DNA from: Leptolyngbya sp. KIOST-1
GTDB taxonomy: Bacteria > Cyanobacteriota > Cyanobacteriia > Phormidesmidales > Phormidesmidaceae
DNA: 64,000 bases
Direction of reading: 5' to 3'
NCBI RefSeq assembly: GCF_000763385.1
Contig: NZ_JQFA01000005.1
Location: 186,001-250,000, forward strand
In this document: in pieces, positions 27,770-38,552 of the stretch
How the letters are laid out: every line of letters starts with the position of its first letter
Numbering within the stretch: the stretch's first letter is position 1
Program-made: the position numbers and the translations under genes
Notes under the pieces: generated by a model
The model's database searches: none
Seen by the model: the letters and a program-made list of their open reading frames with translations, nothing else
What the model was told of the DNA's origin: nothing

Positions 27770-30700
27770 TGTCCCCGCGGGTAAGGGTGATAATTTTGTC
27801 GAACTGAAAATTGAGAGTCCAGTGGTGAAGGGTTCGACGGACGCTGTCATGTTCTGGGGGGAGCGCCTCGAACAGCTGCAGGAGGGTCTGCTGATCGGCC
27901 TGGGTGGCCGACTGGTAAGCGCGATCGCGCCAGGCCGAGGGCATACCGTCTAGGCTACCCGCCCCAAGGTCAACCACCTCAGGTACTGCCACCGCTGGGG
28001 CGGAGTCGGGCTGAGCGTAGACAAACTCCACCCCCAGGTGCTGCCTCAGCTTCTCGATGATGACGCCCTGCCGAAAGGGCTTGCGAATAAAGTCGTCGCA
28101 GCCCGCCGAGAGCACCAGCGACTTTTCTTCGTCAAAGACACTGGCGGTCAGGGCCACAATGGCAGTGGCCTGACCCTTGAGCTGCGCTTTGATCTGGCGG
28201 GTGGCTTCGTAGCCATCCATTACGGGCATGCGCATGTCCATCCAGATCAGGTGGGGCTGCCAGGCCTGCCACTGGGCGATCGCCTCCTGCCCGTTGCAGG
28301 CTTCACGCACCTCAAACCCCAGGTCAGTTAAGAACTGGCTCAGCAGTCGCCGATTGCTTAACTGATCGTCCACTACCAGCAATCGGTAGGTGGGCTGCTG
28401 GGGAGCCAGTCCGGTGACGGTATGGTTGGAGGGAGCTGGAGACAGCTGGTCCGCCGTGGCCAACTGTACCGGCACCAGCACCGTAAACTGCGATCCCTGG
28501 TTCAGGTGGCTTTGCACCTCAATGCGACCACCCATCAGCTGGACAAACTGATCGCTAATTCGCAGTCCCAGTCCTGTGCCTTCCTGGCTGCCCCGTCCGG
28601 TTTGGGTCTGTGAAAAGGCCTGAAACAGCAGCTCTAGCTCCTCAGGGGCAATGCCAGGGCCAGAGTCAACGACTTCAAACCGCAGCCAGAGGTCCTGGGC
28701 AGCACCTGGGGCCGCCATAACCTGCAGGGTGACGTGGCCCCTTGCAGTGAATTTGATCGCGTTGTTGAGCAGGTTGATCAACACCTGACGCAGCTTGCGT
28801 TCGTCGGTTTGAACAACTTGCGGTACATCCGCCCCGCGCTCTACGGTAAATCGAATCGCCTTGGCTTCCGCCCGCAGAGAAAAGAGTGTTTCCAGATTGC
28901 TCAACAGGTCGTATAGGTCGAACACAGTGCGATTGATCGTAATGCACCCGGCCTCAATTTTGGCCAGGTCGAGCACGTCATTGATCAGCTCCAGCAAGTG
29001 CTCGCCGCTGGATTTGATTAAATCCAGCTCCCCATAGTGCTCGACTAGGGTAGGCTGTCGGCGCAGCAGGTCGGTAAACCCCAGAATGGCGTTGAGCGGG
29101 GTGCGCAACTCATGGCTCATGCTGGCCAAAAACTCACTTTTGGCCTGGTTGGCCACTTCCGCCTTCTGCTTGGCCTGCTGTAATTCCTGAAATTTTTGAC
29201 TCAGGGTGGTGGCCATCTGCTGAAAGTTTTGCACCAGCGATCGCAGCTCCAGCACCGGGCTACTTGGCCACCGAATCACCTGTCGCTCCTGGATCTGGCT
29301 GGGCAAGTTCGTGGTGGTCTGGGCCAAATCAAACATCGGAGAGACAAACCGACGGCTGAGCCAGGTGGCCGTCGCCAGCGCCAGCCCAGTCACCCCCATG
29401 AGAATTAGCAGGCTATTGGTGTGCTCTCGCTGTACTTCAAACATATGAGGCTGGAGCGGCGATTCCACAACCAGCGTCCAGTTGGCAAGTTTGGGCAGGG
29501 GCGACTCCCGCACAAAAACGGAATTGCGCCAGCGCAGGGCGTAGATAGTGCTGCCCAGGGTGGGCAACCACTGGTAGGTGTGCTCGTCCAGGTTAGTGAC
29601 CTCCCCGGTTTGATGCAGGTCGAACAGCGTGCCCCAGGGGCGTCGCGGATCGGTGCTGATCAGCACCCTGTGGTGCTGATCGACAATGTGCACCTGGACC
29701 TCTAGCTCGCTGGCCATTGCCGCCAGCAGGGACTGCAGCCAGGCCAGGTCAATTTCTCCCCAAACCCGTCCCACCACCTGCCCCTGAACGAGAATCGGCT
29801 GACTCAGCAGAACCGTATCTTCCTGACGGGCATCGACGCCCAAGCTCTTGGAGGACAGGACAGGTTGCAAGGAGGTGTGGCTGGCAAAGGGGAGCCGAAT
29901 GGTGTGGCTGTCGCTAGCGGCCACCGCGTGAGCCACGACGTTGTTGTCACCATTGGTCACTACCAGATGGTTAAAGTCTGGGATCAGCGCCTGAATGGTT
30001 TCGGTCTTCACCTGCAAAAGAGTGGGGTTTGAGGTGGCTATAGTGGCCGCAATTTCGGCCAGGGTGTTCGTCGCCCTGATTCGGCGGTCGTACCAGCTGT
30101 TGATATAGGCCGTCAGGGGTTGGGCCAGCAGGTTGAGGTTAGCCTGCTCCGCAGCCGTGATGTCAGCTACAACCCGGTGGCTGTTGAGGGCCAGCAGCAT
30201 CAGCGTCGGGAAAAAGGCGGCGGCCACCAGCAGGTTGAACAGGGTCTGCTGGAGCGATAGAGCACGGGTGGCCTGGGGTTGACCCAGCCAGCGATGCACG
30301 GGCGTATAGGCCAGCAGCAGACTGGCCACCAGGGCATTAAAAATGCCGTTGACCGCCTGCTTGAGCATGACAATGTGGACCTGGTTGGGGTCCAGGCCCA
30401 ACACCTGCTGGTAGAACAGCCACACCAGAGGCATACCCAAGACCACCCAGAAGAGGGCATTCAACAGCACCAGGTTGCGCTGATGGCCTCGGGACAGAGC
30501 GGCCACCACCAAAAACTCTGCCGAAAAAATGACTACGGCATAGGGATGGTGCCACAGAAAAAAGGTCAGACTGGCGGAGACCAGCGCGGCGATCGCTCCC
30601 CAACCAGCCCCATAGAGGCTGAGCACCAGCCAGACCGCGATAGTACCGAACAAAAAGTCGATATGAAAGAAAATGGACCAGCGAAAGTAGTTGCCTAAAA

Positions 30701-30812
30701 CGCCTAAAACCAGCAGAAGGCCCAATCTCAATCCACTCTGCCAACGGTTTAAGATTTTTTGCGGCAGCACCAATCCGCTTAGCTCATTGCCCATCGCCTC
30801 TAACGACTGCAT
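27756..30812 (-). CDS. Hybrid sensor histidine kinase (membrane, REC at C-terminus)
   Basis: A 1018-residue membrane sensor. The N-terminal 200 residues hold about six hydrophobic helices resembling a MASE1-type sensory domain. Then come an extracytoplasmic Cache-like segment (about 215-475), another helix ([20 protein letters not shown]) and a HAMP-like linker with coiled coil. HisKA has [19 protein letters not shown]. HATPase has [31 protein letters not shown] and [11 protein letters not shown] receiver follows ([14 protein letters not shown], phospho-Asp in [13 protein letters not shown]) with about 80 more residues. The overlapping downstream GGDEF-EAL regulator is the probable output. 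The signal is unknown. Confidence 0.92.
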   Translation of the reverse strand: MQSLEAMGNELSGLVLPQKILNRWQSGLRLGLLLVLGVLGNYFRWSIFFHIDFLFGTIAVWLVLSLYGAGWGAIAALVSASLTFFLWHHPYAVVIFSAEFLVVAALSRGHQRNLVLLNALFWVVLGMPLVWLFYQQVLGLDPNQVHIVMLKQAVNGIFNALVASLLLAYTPVHRWLGQPQATRALSLQQTLFNLLVAAAFFPTLMLLALNSHRVVADITAAEQANLNLLAQPLTAYINSWYDRRIRATNTLAEIAATIATSNPTLLQVKTETIQALIPDFNHLVVTNGDNNVVAHAVAASDSHTIRLPFASHTSLQPVLSSKSLGVDARQEDTVLLSQPILVQGQVVGRVWGEIDLAWLQSLLAAMASELEVQVHIVDQHHRVLISTDPRRPWGTLFDLHQTGEVTNLDEHTYQWLPTLGSTIYALRWRNSVFVRESPLPKLANWTLVVESPLQPHMFEVQREHTNSLLILMGVTGLALATATWLSRRFVSPMFDLAQTTTNLPSQIQERQVIRWPSSPVLELRSLVQNFQQMATTLSQKFQELQQAKQKAEVANQAKSEFLASMSHELRTPLNAILGFTDLLRRQPTLVEHYGELDLIKSSGEHLLELINDVLDLAKIEAGCITINRTVFDLYDLLSNLETLFSLRAEAKAIRFTVERGADVPQVVQTDERKLRQVLINLLNNAIKFTARGHVTLQVMAAPGAAQDLWLRFEVVDSGPGIAPEELELLFQAFSQTQTGRGSQEGTGLGLRISDQFVQLMGGRIEVQSHLNQGSQFTVLVPVQLATADQLSPAPSNHTVTGLAPQQPTYRLLVVDDQLSNRRLLSQFLTDLGFEVREACNGQEAIAQWQAWQPHLIWMDMRMPVMDGYEATRQIKAQLKGQATAIVALTASVFDEEKSLVLSAGCDDFIRKPFRQGVIIEKLRQHLGVEFVYAQPDSAPAVAVPEVVDLGAGSLDGMPSAWRDRAYQSATQADQQTLLQLFEALPPEHDSVRRTLHHWTLNFQFDKIITLTRGDNDHH

Positions 30813-31417
30813 ACGTTATCCTCACCGGCAGGATTACAGACTTATACGAGTCTGTACTGGTTTGTAAAACTCAGCCCAAAACTTAGGCTGAGTCGATCGC
30901 TGCTTTTAAGCAAGCTAAAGGTAGGTTCACCTAACCTTAAAGTGCCCACAGGACGGCAAAACCCACTTTAGTAAAGGAAATTAACCTTGGGCTGGCTGGC
31001 GCGATCGCAGCCCCTCAATAACACTAGCCCCGCGTCGGTTTCCACGGCGCTTCACCCAACTATCTTTTAAGTTTCTGTCCGGCAACCGGCCTCTATTCTG
31101 GGTTTTCGGTTGGTTGTGGCAACGGCTAAGGGCTGTCACCAATTAGCCTTTGGCATTGATAACACGCCCTGGGGTAATAGGTTCTTTGCTAAATTTGACA
31201 TACCCTTGAGAGCTGAAGCCCCTAACGGCGAAAGTTTGTCGCCAAACCGAAACCGTTGACACAAGTCAGGGGCTAAGATCGATCTAGACTGGAGGCATCT
31301 GTGCAAATGCTCGATTAGCCCATGGCCCAAAAACTGTTGCCAAAGTCAGCTCAAGGAGGTTTGAATCCGGGACTGAGGCCAACAGTTTCGCTTATGTAGC
31401 CCAAAGAGGATCACCCA
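30813..31417. other. Divergent intergenic region, kinase / universal stress gene
   Basis: Both flanking genes are transcribed away from this 605-nt stretch. It contains a hairpin ACTCAGCC (30869-30876) / GGCTGAGT (30886-30893) near the kinase start. A 64-codon open frame on the minus strand (31136-31330) looks random. I see no RNA gene. Confidence 0.5.
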
Positions 31418-31846
31418 ATGACTCTATTTACTAGCCGCAACGTTCTAGTACCTATTGATTTCTCTGAAGAGGCAAGTCAGGCGCTAGTTGAAACCCTCAA
31501 TTTTTTCGGTGACGCCACAAATATTCACGTGGTCCATGTTCTGCCCGCCCTAGAACCAACCCAGCCCGGCATGGTATGGCAAACCGTTGACGACCAAACC
31601 CGCGTTGACCACATCAAGGCGCTTTTCCATGAAAAATTCGCCGAGCCAGCTTACCAAAACGTCAGGTTTGTAGTCTCTGTTGGCAATCCCAGCTCTGAAA
31701 TCATTGACTACGCTGAAGCCAACGGCATCGATCTGATTGTCATTTCCTCCCACGGACGCACCGGGCTTTCCAGATTTTTCCTGGGCTCTGTAGCCGAGCG
31801 CGTGGTGCGCTTTGCCCGCTGCCCGGTTTTAGTATTGCGCCACTAG
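31418..31846 (+). CDS. Universal stress protein (UspA family)
   Basis: A 142-residue single-domain Usp. It starts RNVLVPIDFSEEASQALVET and ends IDLIVISSHGRTGLSRFFLG-SVAERVVRFARCPVLVLRH. The full ATP-binding signature GRTG-x-SRFFLGS is intact, so it should bind ATP and form dimers, unlike the tandem Usp at 12645. It is followed by a hairpin element with a T-tract that probably ends the transcript. Confidence 0.93.
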   Translation: MTLFTSRNVLVPIDFSEEASQALVETLNFFGDATNIHVVHVLPALEPTQPGMVWQTVDDQTRVDHIKALFHEKFAEPAYQNVRFVVSVGNPSSEIIDYAEANGIDLIVISSHGRTGLSRFFLGSVAERVVRFARCPVLVLRH

Positions 31847-31869
31847 TGCCACCGATTGATTAACCTGTT

Positions 31870-31970
31870 GGCGTTGCTGAATTGAGGCATGAATTTGGGT
31901 AGGTGCAAACGGCCGTTTGCCCCTACAACAGGTGTTGATTTTTCGATTCATACCTGTGTTCAGCAACGCC
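31870..31970 (+). repeat. MITE-like element with nested palindrome
   Basis: A 101-bp unit bounded by 12-bp inverted repeats GGCGTTGCTGAA (31870-31881) and TTCAGCAACGCC (31959-31970). The ends resemble those of cyanobacterial IS elements. Inside lies GCAAACGGCCGTTTGC (31905-31920), the perfect core of a 28-bp palindrome (31899-31926) with one mismatch, a motif widespread in cyanobacteria. TTTTTTT follows directly, so the folded unit can also act as terminator for the universal stress gene. Confidence 0.75.
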
Positions 31971-32019
31971 TTTTTTTGAGTAGAAGATAAATCATTCGTT
32001 GCTGCCATCGGAGAAAGAC

Positions 32020-32160
32020 CTAACAATTATGAACAACAAACTGGTGCAGCACGTTGGCAATCATGATTGGCAAAGGAGTTTCGGATTGGTTTGCCAGAGC
32101 CTGTAGAAACTGAAGATCCTGAGAAGAAATCTCCACCTTGATTTCCTGAAGTTCTTCCAT
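32020..32160 (-). pseudogene. Antitoxin-like C-terminal remnant
   Basis: A 46-codon frame reading MEELQEIKVEISSQDLQFLQ and ending ANVLHQFVVHNC. The pattern matches the C-terminal, ribbon-helix-helix-like half of a small antitoxin family (usually RINIRISSKDLEALQKRAL...ISSILHKYV). It lies in the same frame as the remnant at 32251-32391, with 30 codons containing stops between the two. A short independent protein is possible but less likely. Confidence 0.45.
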
Positions 32161-32250
32161 CTGATACCAATACTTTATGAGGACGAGCATAATCTAACGT
32201 CTGAAAACCCTTCCGTTACAGGGTTATAGCCTTTGACTTTCCGCTCATCT

Positions 32251-32391
32251 TCAAATTGGATTGGTATGAGCCTTAGCGTAGCTCTGGTAGCGCTTGATTT
32301 CTGGCTCAAGATCAGGAACCGAAAGCCACTCATCGTTTTCTACGGATGCTAGAATTTCCTGTTCCTCTTGCGTCAACTTAACGTCTTCCAT
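32251..32391 (-). pseudogene. Antitoxin-like N-terminal remnant
   Basis: A 46-codon frame preceded by GGAGG reads MEDVKLTQEEQEILASVEND and continues EWLSVPDLEPEIKRYQSYAK. This is the N-terminal half typical of the same antitoxin family (LTxEEQEILxSxExxEW). After the TGA another frame continues FEDERKVKGYNP, suggesting a frameshift. Just upstream, a fragment ending KTIIPSRKMKKKYLGG in a frame with a TGA may be what is left of the toxin gene. Confidence 0.45.
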
Positions 32392-32518
32392 TTATCCTCC
32401 CAAATATTTTTTCTTCATTTTTCGGCTTGGAATAATGGTTTTTAGAAAGATGCTGTTCTCGTCTTCTTGTCAGCACTCCACAACAGCGGTTTCATGATCG
32501 TTGCTCAACTATAGCGAA

Positions 32519-32544
32519 AAGGGGCAGGCCTATGCCCACCCCTT
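32519..32544 (-). terminator. Rho-independent terminator of chlH
   Basis: Read on the minus strand, AAGGGGTGGGC pairs with GCCTGCCCCTT around the loop ATAG (two G-T pairs), followed by TTTT. It lies 23 nt after the chlH stop. Confidence 0.7.
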
Positions 32545-32567
32545 CTCAATCAGCTATCGCTCAGGGA

Positions 32568-35500
32568 CTATTCCACCCCTTCGATCCGGTCTTCGACTTC
32601 CTGGTAGAGCTCTTGCAGCTTCTCCAGGTTTTCGTCGCTGGTTTCCCAGTAGCCGCGCCCGTTCACCTCCAGCAGGGTCGAGACCATGCGGCGGAAGGAG
32701 TTGGGGTTGAGGTCCATCAGCCGCTTGCACATTTCCGGGTCTTGGATGAAGGTGGTGTTCACGTCTTCGTAGACCCAGTTATCGACCGCACCAGCGGTGG
32801 CTGACCAGCCCATGGTATTGACCAGGCGCTTGGAGAGTTCCCGCACGCCCTCGTAGCCGTGGGAGAGCATGCCCTCATACCACTTGGGGTTGAGCATTTT
32901 GGTGCGGGCGTCCAGGCGCACCGTTTCCGACAGGGTGCGCACCTGGGCGTTGGCGGTGGTGGTGTCGGCGATGTAGGCCGCCGGGGCTTTGCCGTCCTCG
33001 CGCAGAGACGCGACCAGCTTGGTGGGGTCGGAGTCGAAGTAGTGGGACACGTCGGTGAGGGAGATCTCCGAGGAATCCAGGTTTTGGAAGGTGGCCTCGG
33101 CGGTCTTGAGGGCCGACTCAAACAGGCCCCGGTTGCTATCCATCACGCCGGGGTTGTCGGAGTTGAAGGCAAAGGACTTGCGCTTCAGGTACATCTCCTG
33201 GAGTTCGGCCTCGTTTTCCCAGGTGCTGTTCTCCACCGCCAGGTTGATGTTGGAGGAGTAGGATCCCGAGGCGTTGGAGAAGATGCGGGTGGCGGCTTCG
33301 CGCACCCCAATCCCCATCTCCTCGGCCTGTTGCAGGGCGTGCTTGCGCACGAAGTTCATCTCCAGGGGCTCGTCGGCCTCAGCCGCCATTTTCACGGCCC
33401 GGTCCAGCAGGGCCATCTGGTTGATGAACAGGTCCCGGAAGACGCCGGAGCAGTTGACCACGATATCCACCCGGGGCCGACCCAACTCCTCCAGGGGGAT
33501 CAGCTCCAGCTTGTTGACCCGGCCCAGGGAGTCGGGCAGGGGCTTGACTCCGACGAACCACATCATCTGGGCCAGGGATTCGCCGTAGGTCTTGATGTTG
33601 TCGGTGCCCCAGAGGACGGTGGCAATGGTTTCGGGGTAGTTGCCGCCGTTCTCCTGGCGCTGGCGCTCCAGCAGGCGATCGACCACGATTTTGGCGGACT
33701 GGACCGCCGCCGTGGTGGGGATGGACTGGGGATCAAGGGCGTGGATGTTTTTGCCGGTGGGCAGCACCTCGGGGTTGCGGATGGGGTCGCCGCCGGGGCC
33801 GGGGAGGATGTACTCGCCTTCGAGGGCTTGCAGCAGGCCGCCCAGTTCGTTGTCGGCGCAGACCTGCTCCAGGCAAAACTCCAGGTACTCCATCAGCGGT
33901 TTGATGGCGTCGGCGTCCACGTTCCTGTAGCCCGCCTCGTGGAGGGCCTTGATCCAGGGCTCTTTGCGACCAATGTTCAAGAAGTTGAGCCGGGAGACCA
34001 TGCTGACGCGCCCTTCGGCGTCGATCTGCTCGTGGACGAGGGCGGACACGGCGGCCCGTACCCCCTGGTTGATGTCGTAGAGCAGTTGGACATCGGCCAG
34101 GACGCCGCGATCGCTGTTCCGGTAGATTTCCTCAATATCGCGCCCCAGGCTGGTAGCGATGATCCGCTGGAGGCTCTGGATGCCGTCCTCTTCGCGATCG
34201 AGGCCAGCGATATTGACCAGGGTGGCGATCGCCTCTTCGGCGCTGGGGGGCTTGCCTACCACGTGCAGACCGCAGGGCAGCAGCCGCGATTCAATCTCCA
34301 TCAGCTTGATGTAGATCTTGCCCACCAGGCCGTCCCGCTCCTCGGCGGACAGGTCGCCGGAATCCCCCTCGGGCAGTTCTACGTCTTTGTCCAGGTTGCA
34401 GACCCGCGCCGTCTCAATGATGGCGTTGACGATCTGCACCGCCCGACCGCTCTCCTTGTTGCCCTGGTAGGAACCGATCAGCTCACTCAGCTCCTTCAGC
34501 CCCTTGTACAGACCCGCATTTTCAGCGGGGGGCGTCAGGTAGCTGATGGTTTCGGCATAGCCCCGGCGCTTGGCGATCGTCGCCTCCGAAGGATTATTTG
34601 CCGCGTAGTAGTAGAGGTTGGGGATGCTGCCGATCAGGTTGTCGGGGTAGCAGGTGCCCGACATGCCCATCTGCTTACCGGGCATAAACTCCAGGGAGCC
34701 GTGGGTGCCAAAGTGCAGCACCGCATCCGCACCCCAGATTTTGTTCAGGAAGGTGTAGTAGGCGGCGAAGCCGTGGTGGGGGCTGGCGGAGCGGGAGAAC
34801 AGCAGCCGCATCGGGTCGCCCTCGTAGCCGAAGGTGGGCTGCACGCCGATGAACACGTTGCCAAAGGCCTTGCCGTAGACCAGCATGTTCTCACCGTCGG
34901 TGTTGAGGTTGCCCGGCGGCGGGCCCCAGTTTTCCTCCAGTCGTTCGGCGTAGGGGGTGAGGGCCTGGTACTCGCGCACGGGCATGCGGTAGGCCACATT
35001 CAGCTCGGGGCTGCTGTACTGGGCCTGGGCGTCGTGGATCACCTCCTGAAGCAGGGCTTCGGGCGACTCGGGCAGATCCTGCACGTCGTAGCCGTTGCGC
35101 TGCATCGCCTCCAGCACCTTATAGATGGAGCCGAATACATCCAGGTAGGCGGCGGTACCGACGTTGCCCTTGTCCGGCGGGAAGCTGAAGATGGTGATCG
35201 CCAGCTTTTTGTCGAGCTTGGGCTTGCGGCGCAGGTTGGCCCACTTCATCGCCCGCTGGGTGATGGACTCGATTCGGTCTTGCAGGGAAATGGCGCGGCC
35301 CGTCAGCCCGTCGCGGCCCGACAGCACGATGGGTTCAATGGCCCCATCCAGCTCAGGAATCGCCATCTGTAGCGCCACCTGGATTGGGTGCAGGCCCAGG
35401 TCGCTGCCCTCCCACTCCTCGGTGGTCTGGAACACCAATGGCAGGGCCACCATGTAGGGCCGGTTGAGCCGTTTCAGGGTCTCGATCGCCTTGGGGTGAT

Positions 35501-36569
35501 CCTGCCGGGCGGGGCCGCCCACCAGGGCAAAGCCGGTCAGCGACACCACCGCATCGACGATCGCCCGGTCCTTATCCACCGGGTCGAAGAAGTAGGCATC
35601 CACGGGCTTGGAGAAGTCCAGCCCGCCCGCAAACACGGGGATCACCTTGGCACCCAGGTACTCAAACTCCTGCACCATGGCCACATAGTGGGCCTCGTCG
35701 CCGGTGACCAGGTGGGTGCGTTGCAGCACCAGGCCGATGGTGGGGGCAAGGGGATCCTTGAGATCCTCGGAGATGTCGCGGCGGGAGCTATGCCAGTTGA
35801 GGTATTCCTTGATGTCCTCGAACATCTGGGGGGCCATGGGGTGCCAGATGCCCATATCGGGGTAGGTGACGGGCTCTTCGTACTCCAGGCTGCCCTCGGC
35901 CTGGGGTGCGCCTTCGATCTGGCTGTCGGTGATCACGTAGCGATCGGCCAGCATCAGGAAGAAGTTCTCCAGGTTCTCGGGGGAACCGCCCAGCCAGTAC
36001 TGGAAGCTGAGCATAAAGTTGCGGGCATCCTGGGCCTTTTCCACCGGCAGGTACTTCAGCACCGTGGGCAGGGTGCGCAGCAGCTTCAGCATGGCGTCCT
36101 GGAAGCCCGACCCGGACTTCTCCTTCCGCTTCTTCATGAAGGAGGCGATCATGCTCTTCGACTGGCCGAGTTGGGCCATGGAGAAGCTGCCCATTTTGTT
36201 GAGGCGCATCACCTGGGGCATGGAGGGGAAGCACACGGCCACATCGAGCTGGTCACGCACGGGGGCGACGGCTTCGACTACCTTATCGGCCAGGTCTTCG
36301 ATGAAGATCAGCGAGGCGATGAATACGTTGGCCTCGGCCACATCCTGCTTGAACGCCGCGTAGTTGTTGGCGTCGCGCAGTTCTTCGATCAGGTAGCCGT
36401 TAACCTCAAAGGCCACCTGGGAATTGTTGGCGTTGATCGACCGGATGGCCGAGGACAGAGCGCTCTGGTACTGAGGCTCCAGAACCACATAGACCACCTT
36501 GACCAGCCGCCGCCCGTTCAGGTCCTCGGGGGCAATGTGGCGCACAGTGGGCTTGACGTGGGTGAACAT
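32568..36569 (-). CDS. chlH: Magnesium chelatase subunit H
   Basis: The 1333-residue porphyrin-binding catalytic subunit that inserts Mg2+ into protoporphyrin IX with ChlI and ChlD (neither in the window), the first committed step of chlorophyll synthesis. It opens [20 protein letters not shown]; internal hallmarks include [40 protein letters not shown] and [20 protein letters not shown] of the cobN/Mg-chelatase family. Length is as expected. It is a single-gene unit with a clear terminator and a 490-nt upstream region. The 837-codon open frame antisense to it is a composition artefact. Confidence 0.98.
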   Translation of the reverse strand: MFTHVKPTVRHIAPEDLNGRRLVKVVYVVLEPQYQSALSSAIRSINANNSQVAFEVNGYLIEELRDANNYAAFKQDVAEANVFIASLIFIEDLADKVVEAVAPVRDQLDVAVCFPSMPQVMRLNKMGSFSMAQLGQSKSMIASFMKKRKEKSGSGFQDAMLKLLRTLPTVLKYLPVEKAQDARNFMLSFQYWLGGSPENLENFFLMLADRYVITDSQIEGAPQAEGSLEYEEPVTYPDMGIWHPMAPQMFEDIKEYLNWHSSRRDISEDLKDPLAPTIGLVLQRTHLVTGDEAHYVAMVQEFEYLGAKVIPVFAGGLDFSKPVDAYFFDPVDKDRAIVDAVVSLTGFALVGGPARQDHPKAIETLKRLNRPYMVALPLVFQTTEEWEGSDLGLHPIQVALQMAIPELDGAIEPIVLSGRDGLTGRAISLQDRIESITQRAMKWANLRRKPKLDKKLAITIFSFPPDKGNVGTAAYLDVFGSIYKVLEAMQRNGYDVQDLPESPEALLQEVIHDAQAQYSSPELNVAYRMPVREYQALTPYAERLEENWGPPPGNLNTDGENMLVYGKAFGNVFIGVQPTFGYEGDPMRLLFSRSASPHHGFAAYYTFLNKIWGADAVLHFGTHGSLEFMPGKQMGMSGTCYPDNLIGSIPNLYYYAANNPSEATIAKRRGYAETISYLTPPAENAGLYKGLKELSELIGSYQGNKESGRAVQIVNAIIETARVCNLDKDVELPEGDSGDLSAEERDGLVGKIYIKLMEIESRLLPCGLHVVGKPPSAEEAIATLVNIAGLDREEDGIQSLQRIIATSLGRDIEEIYRNSDRGVLADVQLLYDINQGVRAAVSALVHEQIDAEGRVSMVSRLNFLNIGRKEPWIKALHEAGYRNVDADAIKPLMEYLEFCLEQVCADNELGGLLQALEGEYILPGPGGDPIRNPEVLPTGKNIHALDPQSIPTTAAVQSAKIVVDRLLERQRQENGGNYPETIATVLWGTDNIKTYGESLAQMMWFVGVKPLPDSLGRVNKLELIPLEELGRPRVDIVVNCSGVFRDLFINQMALLDRAVKMAAEADEPLEMNFVRKHALQQAEEMGIGVREAATRIFSNASGSYSSNINLAVENSTWENEAELQEMYLKRKSFAFNSDNPGVMDSNRGLFESALKTAEATFQNLDSSEISLTDVSHYFDSDPTKLVASLREDGKAPAAYIADTTTANAQVRTLSETVRLDARTKMLNPKWYEGMLSHGYEGVRELSKRLVNTMGWSATAGAVDNWVYEDVNTTFIQDPEMCKRLMDLNPNSFRRMVSTLLEVNGRGYWETSDENLEKLQELYQEVEDRIEGVE

Positions 36570-37063
36570 GCAATCAGACTCCTTTCGCGGGCTAAAGCTG
36601 GGGCAATGGAACGAACGGGGCCCAGAGGGCAGAGCTAGCGACCGGGGCGACCCCCGGAGCGATCTATAGAGAGGATCCAGCGCAGGCTATAGAAATATTT
36701 CGTAATGAAAGCAAAATCGAGTATACCTTTCATGTTTGTACCAGAAAACCTTGTTAGATAAGGATCTGGGCGATTAGGCGACACAATTTGAAATAAACAA
36801 CGGTGGCGTTTGCTTACAAAACTTATCGCAAAGCGCGATCGCTCCTCTCAGCTTTGTAACAAAAGCTTAATGATCACCCGGCAGCGGAAATCTCTCCTTT
36901 TGGATCCAAATTTCCTTGGGAGTGAGGCGTTTCCCCCTGGCTGGGGCACAGCCCCGGGCTAAGCAGGTCTAAACCGTGAAAGTTTGAGTAAGTTTCTGAG
37001 CATTGGGATCCATCGCAGTCGGCCAATGCCAGAACAGAGTCATCTTGACAAGTCCGTTCTGCC
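36570..37063. other. Upstream region of chlH, divergent from the YaaW-like gene
   Basis: This 494-nt region holds no gene. An AT-rich part at about 36690-36880 is the likely promoter zone of chlH, but I cannot fix a -10/-35 pair with confidence. Confidence 0.4.
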
Positions 37064-37735
37064 ATGGCTCTGCACGAATTCAGAAAAATTGTCAAAGCGG
37101 CCATCGCCGAGCAGCGCCACAACCTGGGAGAACTGACCGGTTCGGGCTTTGGCAGCGACCCGGACACGCTCTGCAACCACATTCGCTACCTGCGGGCGGG
37201 CAGCCTTGGACAGCTCTTTTGGGATGAGCCGTGGAAGCAGGTGGTCACCGATGTTGCAGACCATGTCGGTATTGACTGGACGGCGCTTCTCGATGGGCGA
37301 CGCTGGCAGCAGCTCGACACCTGCGAGATTGAAAATGCTGTGGTGGTCAAGGTGTTTCAGGAGATGTTTGACCGCCTGCCCCCGGACCAGCGGGAGCAGG
37401 TGATTTTGGAGATGCAGCGCCACAGTGATGATCCTAGCTTGGCGGGGCTGCTGCTGGCGGGGGGAGCGATCGCGGCGGCAAAGGCGAGTGGGTTTGGGGT
37501 GTATTTGATGGCCAGCACGGTGCTGGGCGGGTTGACCAGTGCCCTGGGGCTGACGCTGCCGTTTGCGGTTTACATGGGCATGAGCCAGATGATCGCGCTG
37601 GCCCTTGGCCCGGTGGGGTGGGTGGCGTTGTTGGGCGGGCTGGCGTTCACGCTGAACCAACCCAACTGGCAGCGGCTAACCCTTGCGGTGGTCTATGTTT
37701 CGGTGATTCGGCATGGGTCTGGTAAAGAAAGATAG
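37064..37735 (+). CDS. YaaW/UPF0174-like protein
   Basis: A 223-residue protein. The N-terminal part (ALHEFRKIVKAAIAEQRHNL, then DTLCNHIRYLRAGSLGQLFW) is helical and soluble. The C-terminal part contains hydrophobic helices (SLAGLLLAGGAIAAAKASGF, LGGLTSALGLTLPFAVYMGM, ALGPVGWVALLGGLAF). The order resembles the YaaW/UPF0174 group, of unknown function; the match is by pattern only. The ATG follows the weak site CTGCC, with no clear Shine-Dalgarno sequence. Confidence 0.6.
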   Translation: MALHEFRKIVKAAIAEQRHNLGELTGSGFGSDPDTLCNHIRYLRAGSLGQLFWDEPWKQVVTDVADHVGIDWTALLDGRRWQQLDTCEIENAVVVKVFQEMFDRLPPDQREQVILEMQRHSDDPSLAGLLLAGGAIAAAKASGFGVYLMASTVLGGLTSALGLTLPFAVYMGMSQMIALALGPVGWVALLGGLAFTLNQPNWQRLTLAVVYVSVIRHGSGKER

Positions 37736-37824
37736 GGTGGGAATAACCCGCAGGTTTGCAATGAAGGTTTACGAGCTATGCTTACGAAAACAGTAGTCAC
37801 TGACCCATCACAGGTCTAGAAACG

Positions 37825-38073
37825 ATGCCTGATAATGAGCTTTTAGACCGAATCACGACCAACCCCAAAGTCATGGTTGGCAAACCCGTGGTTAAAGGGA
37901 CTCGTCTTACTGTCGAATATATTCTGAATCTTTTGGCCCACGGGGCAACAACGACAGAGATTTTAGAAGAGTACGAAGGTTTAGTCGAAGACGATATCCG
38001 AGCCTGCTTACTATTTGCTTCACGGTCTTTAGAAAGTGCAAGTTTTATGCCCCTGCAAAAGGAGATTGCATAA
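37825..38073 (+). CDS. DUF433 antitoxin
   Basis: An 82-residue protein of the DUF433 group: ITTNPKVMVGKPVVKGTRLT, VEYILNLLAHGATTTEILEE and VEDDIRACLLFASRSL. The short helix-turn-helix fold is the usual antitoxin beside DUF5615 PIN-like toxins. The toxin gene begins at the next base after its stop codon, so both are translated together. It probably represses its own operon. Confidence 0.9.
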   Translation: MPDNELLDRITTNPKVMVGKPVVKGTRLTVEYILNLLAHGATTTEILEEYEGLVEDDIRACLLFASRSLESASFMPLQKEIA

Positions 38074-38430
38074 TTGCGGTTTTTAGTGGACGAAAATACA
38101 GGGGTTTTTGTATCCCGATGGTTGAGAAGCTTGGGCCATGAAGTTTTCTCGGTATACGAAGAAGCACGCGGCATTGACGACGATAAGATTATAAAGAAAG
38201 CCTTTGATGAAAACTGGATTTTGATCACCAGTGATAAAGACTTTGGTGAGAAAGTCTACCGGGAACGGTACCCCCACCGAGGAATTATTTTTCTAAGGCT
38301 TGAGAATGAAAGATCTGCAAATAAGGTTGCGGTCTTACAAAGATTTCTAGAAAATTATTCTGATCGGGCTTCTGACAATTTTGTCGTGGTGACTGAGAGA
38401 CAAGTTCGTTTTGCAAAGATGCTGTTGTGA
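38074..38430 (+). CDS. DUF5615 PIN-like toxin
   Basis: A 118-residue PIN-like (Mut7-C type) predicted RNase. The acidic residues sit in MRFLVDENTG, SVYEEARGIDDDKIIKKA and ILITSDKDFGEKVYRE, with RGIIFLRLEN and NFVVVTERQVRF closing the fold. The start is TTG directly after the antitoxin stop (TAATTG). Activity is inferred from family; the pair is complete and seems intact. Confidence 0.88.
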   Translation: MRFLVDENTGVFVSRWLRSLGHEVFSVYEEARGIDDDKIIKKAFDENWILITSDKDFGEKVYRERYPHRGIIFLRLENERSANKVAVLQRFLENYSDRASDNFVVVTERQVRFAKMLL

Positions 38431-38552
38431 ATTTCCAAATGACAAGGAAAAAGATGCAGGCGAGGCGTGGTGGGTGAAAACGTTGTTTGAGTGGCAGGAA
38501 ATGTCCAAACTTTAAGCCTTGCAAAAGCTAGCCAAAAAGAGAGAAGATAAAT

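Noticed and set aside
31136-31330. 64-codon minus-strand frame
   Set aside because: No ribosome site, no recognisable pattern, in a promoter region.
32859-35372. 837-codon plus-strand frame opposite chlH
   Set aside because: Produced by codon bias of chlH; no start signal, low-complexity His/Gly/Val product.
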